A stretch of DNA of 15,558 nt from QQUD01 sp039029915 (GTDB lineage Bacteria; Chloroflexota; Anaerolineae; Promineifilales; Promineifilaceae), in the NCBI GenBank assembly GCA_039029915.1, contig JBCCFD010000150.1, forward strand, positions 1 through 15,558, given 5' to 3'. The notes below the pieces were generated by a model, which saw only the letters and a list, made by a program, of their open reading frames with translations, was not told the DNA's origin and made no database searches. Of this stretch, positions 14,683-15,558 are shown one piece after another. A program made the position numbers and the translations under genes. Numbering within the stretch: the stretch's first letter is position 1; the number at the start of each line of letters is the position of its first letter.

Positions 14683-14716
14683 TTACAAAATAGAATCGCT
14701 ACAAAAGCTGCCAATT
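14669..14716. repeat. Inverted repeat with 9-bp arms AATTGGCAG / CTGCCAATT
   Basis: Arms at 14669-14677 and 14708-14716 are perfectly complementary across a loop of about 30 bases. The right arm is a third, inverted occurrence of the ATTGRCAG core found in the two direct repeats. Confidence 0.6.
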
Positions 14717-14726
14717 CCTCGAGGAA
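14715..14726. repeat. 12-bp perfect palindrome between two inverted repeats
   Basis: TTCCTCGAGGAA is a perfect dyad that overlaps the right arm of the preceding inverted repeat and the left arm of the next, giving three linked dyads in about 105 bp. Confidence 0.6.
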
Positions 14727-14773
14727 ACCGCAATTTTTGCACACTGCCTTTCTCAAAAAACTTTTTGCGGTTT
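14725..14773. repeat. Inverted repeat with 9-bp arms AAACCGCAA / TTGCGGTTT
   Basis: Arms at 14725-14733 and 14765-14773, loop 31 bases; with a one-base bulge the pairing extends by AGG/CCT. It begins about 17 bases after the stop codon of K on the coding strand. No T-run follows the stem in that direction, so it is not a standard terminator. Confidence 0.6.
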
Positions 14774-14789
14774 ACCTAAATGGTCGCCA

Positions 14790-15558
14790 TTACTCCAAAC
14801 TGAGCGGATTTGGCGCCACTTCTTCAGGGTCTACACCAGCCACATGCCGAAAGAGATCATCCAATACAGCGTGGGCTGAGTAGATGCCTGGCACCGACCA
14901 GTGTAAATCTGTCTCATAAACTTGATTTGCCTTTGCCACTTCCAAAGCTTGGAAGAGCGGATCATTCTGGAAAGCCTCAACGAGCGTTTCAGCCGACGTG
15001 CCCGCATTTTCCAGCAGCTGGTCAGGTTGAGCACCATACAGAAATAGATAATCCCCATCAATCAGATCAATTCGTTCCGCGCTAAAATCAGCCTCAATTT
15101 CATTGGGAGCGCTTTCCACCAGCTCAAGCTGGGCTTCCGGAAATGAAAACCCGACATCTTGCATAATCTGTCGCGCAAATGAATCTGATAGCTGCACATG
15201 GGCGCTTTCAGGAAAGAGACGCACATAGGAAATTGTGATTTCAGAGGGGTCTTCAAATTGGGCCTGCAGAATCTGAACGCGCATTTCGTACTCAGCCAGC
15301 AGCGCTTCAGCCACCTGACGCTCGTCAATCAAATTGCTCCCAAAAAGCATGACCTCTTTCCAAGAGTCCAAATGGGTCAATATCACAACTGGGCCTATCG
15401 TCTCCAGCGGCTTGCTAAAATCTCCCATTGAATTAGCGCTCACAATGACATCTGGATCAATTTGCAGCAGCAGTTCAACGTTTGCTAGAGTAGGGGTTAT
15501 GCTCCCTAAATCATCAACACCCTCATTGATTTCATTAAAGCGTTGAGGCAATCCCGGA
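14790..15558 (-). CDS. Siderophore-binding-like protein, paralogue K, 5' end outside the window
   Basis: The reading frame stays open to the right edge, so the membrane helix and cysteine pair are not visible; 255 residues are present, starting inside the PGLPQRFNEINEG segment that corresponds to about residue 100 of the other copies. No internal start codon should be taken as the true one. Visible parts: NVELLLQIDPDVIVS with the conserved Glu, HLDSWKEVMLF, the interlobe helix (LLAEYEMRVQILQAQF), SAERIDLIDGDYLFLYG with the C-lobe Glu, and HWSVPGIYSAH followed by the standard PNP ending. It is nearest to D. Two features stand apart: the cleft segment reads VSANSMGD with no acidic-aromatic pair, and the common FDDP is FEDP. 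It is separated from the rest of the array by the molybdenum-enzyme gene and a repeat-rich gap. Confidence 0.87.
   Translation of the reverse strand, partial: PGLPQRFNEINEGVDDLGSITPTLANVELLLQIDPDVIVSANSMGDFSKPLETIGPVVILTHLDSWKEVMLFGSNLIDERQVAEALLAEYEMRVQILQAQFEDPSEITISYVRLFPESAHVQLSDSFARQIMQDVGFSFPEAQLELVESAPNEIEADFSAERIDLIDGDYLFLYGAQPDQLLENAGTSAETLVEAFQNDPLFQALEVAKANQVYETDLHWSVPGIYSAHAVLDDLFRHVAGVDPEEVAPNPLSLE

Larger units (their letters stand above)
14566..14789. other. Repeat-rich intergenic gap, probable regulatory region of the molybdenum enzyme
   Basis: This is the longest gene-free stretch (224 bp). It holds a 21-bp direct repeat in two copies, two inverted repeats with nine-base arms and loops of about 30 bases, and a 12-bp palindrome between them. 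There is no clear intrinsic terminator for K and no convincing promoter; a TTGGCA ... TATTTT pair on the coding strand (about 14714 to 14688) has a spacing of only about 15 bases. I see no coding region. Confidence 0.5.

Noticed and set aside
14688..14714. Promoter TTGGCA ... TATTTT before the molybdenum-enzyme gene
   Set aside because: The spacing is only about 15 bases and the -35 box coincides with an inverted-repeat arm, so the match is not better than chance.
1223..15546. Many plus-strand open frames of 60-150 codons opposite the genes
   Set aside because: All lie antisense to well-supported genes, have no recognisable domains or consistent ribosome binding sites, and recur at equivalent places opposite the paralogues because the conserved protein ends leave the opposite frame open.
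2156..15558. CRISPR-like or phase-variable coding repeats
   Set aside because: The periodicity of about 1.1 kb comes from whole paralogous genes; there are no short direct repeats with regular spacers and no simple repeats inside coding frames.

Overview
All 13 protein genes in this window lie on the minus strand and are transcribed from high to low coordinates. Base composition is moderate (about 45-50% G+C by eye). The organism cannot be proved from the sequence. The siderophore-binding proteins with a CxxxFRLFEH...CxPExP-like N-terminus, and an ABC exporter with an LSAGE signature, look most like Chloroflexota (Anaerolineae-type) genes as I remember them. That is an impression, not a search result.

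Layout, left to right: (i) 13-1800, an exporter-fold ABC transporter half (TMD-NBD); (ii) 1808-2116, a 102-residue single-pass membrane protein, 7 nt from the transporter gene; (iii) 2156-13381, ten consecutive full-length paralogues (called A to J by rising coordinate) of a periplasmic-binding-protein-like family, each 353-359 residues, resembling the iron-siderophore/cobalamin-binding class; (iv) 13471-14565, a cytoplasmic-looking sulfite-oxidase-type molybdopterin enzyme; (v) 14566-14789, the largest gene-free gap (224 bp), packed with direct and inverted repeats; (vi) 14790-15558, an eleventh paralogue (K) whose 5' end lies beyond the window.

The main interest is the array of eleven binding-protein paralogues with no permease or ATPase of the matching importer type among them. 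Every complete copy has the same plan: a basic N-terminus, one uncleaved-looking membrane helix without a lipobox, exactly two cysteines spaced C-X14-C just outside the membrane, an N-lobe with a conserved Leu/Ile/Ala-Glu position before the P-D (or similar) strand, a long interlobe helix, a C-lobe with a conserved Glu before the IDLIDADY-like segment, and a near-invariant ending W-x3-GIYSAH...LDDLF...AG(V/I)DP...PNP. The putative cleft-lining and surface loops differ between copies. I infer a battery of membrane-tethered receptors of differing ligand range that share one or a few permeases encoded elsewhere.

Gene spacing suggests sub-units: J-I-H (23 and 26 nt gaps), G (101 nt before it), F-E (128 nt before F, 60 nt between), then D-C-B-A-small protein-ABC transporter (91 nt before D, then 37, 27, 26, 39 and 7 nt). 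The tight gaps are nearly pure purine on the coding strand. Hairpins that could mask a ribosome binding site sit in front of D and F, both behind long spacers. No RNA genes, CRISPR array, transposase gene or prophage genes were seen, and no gap exceeds 300 bases.
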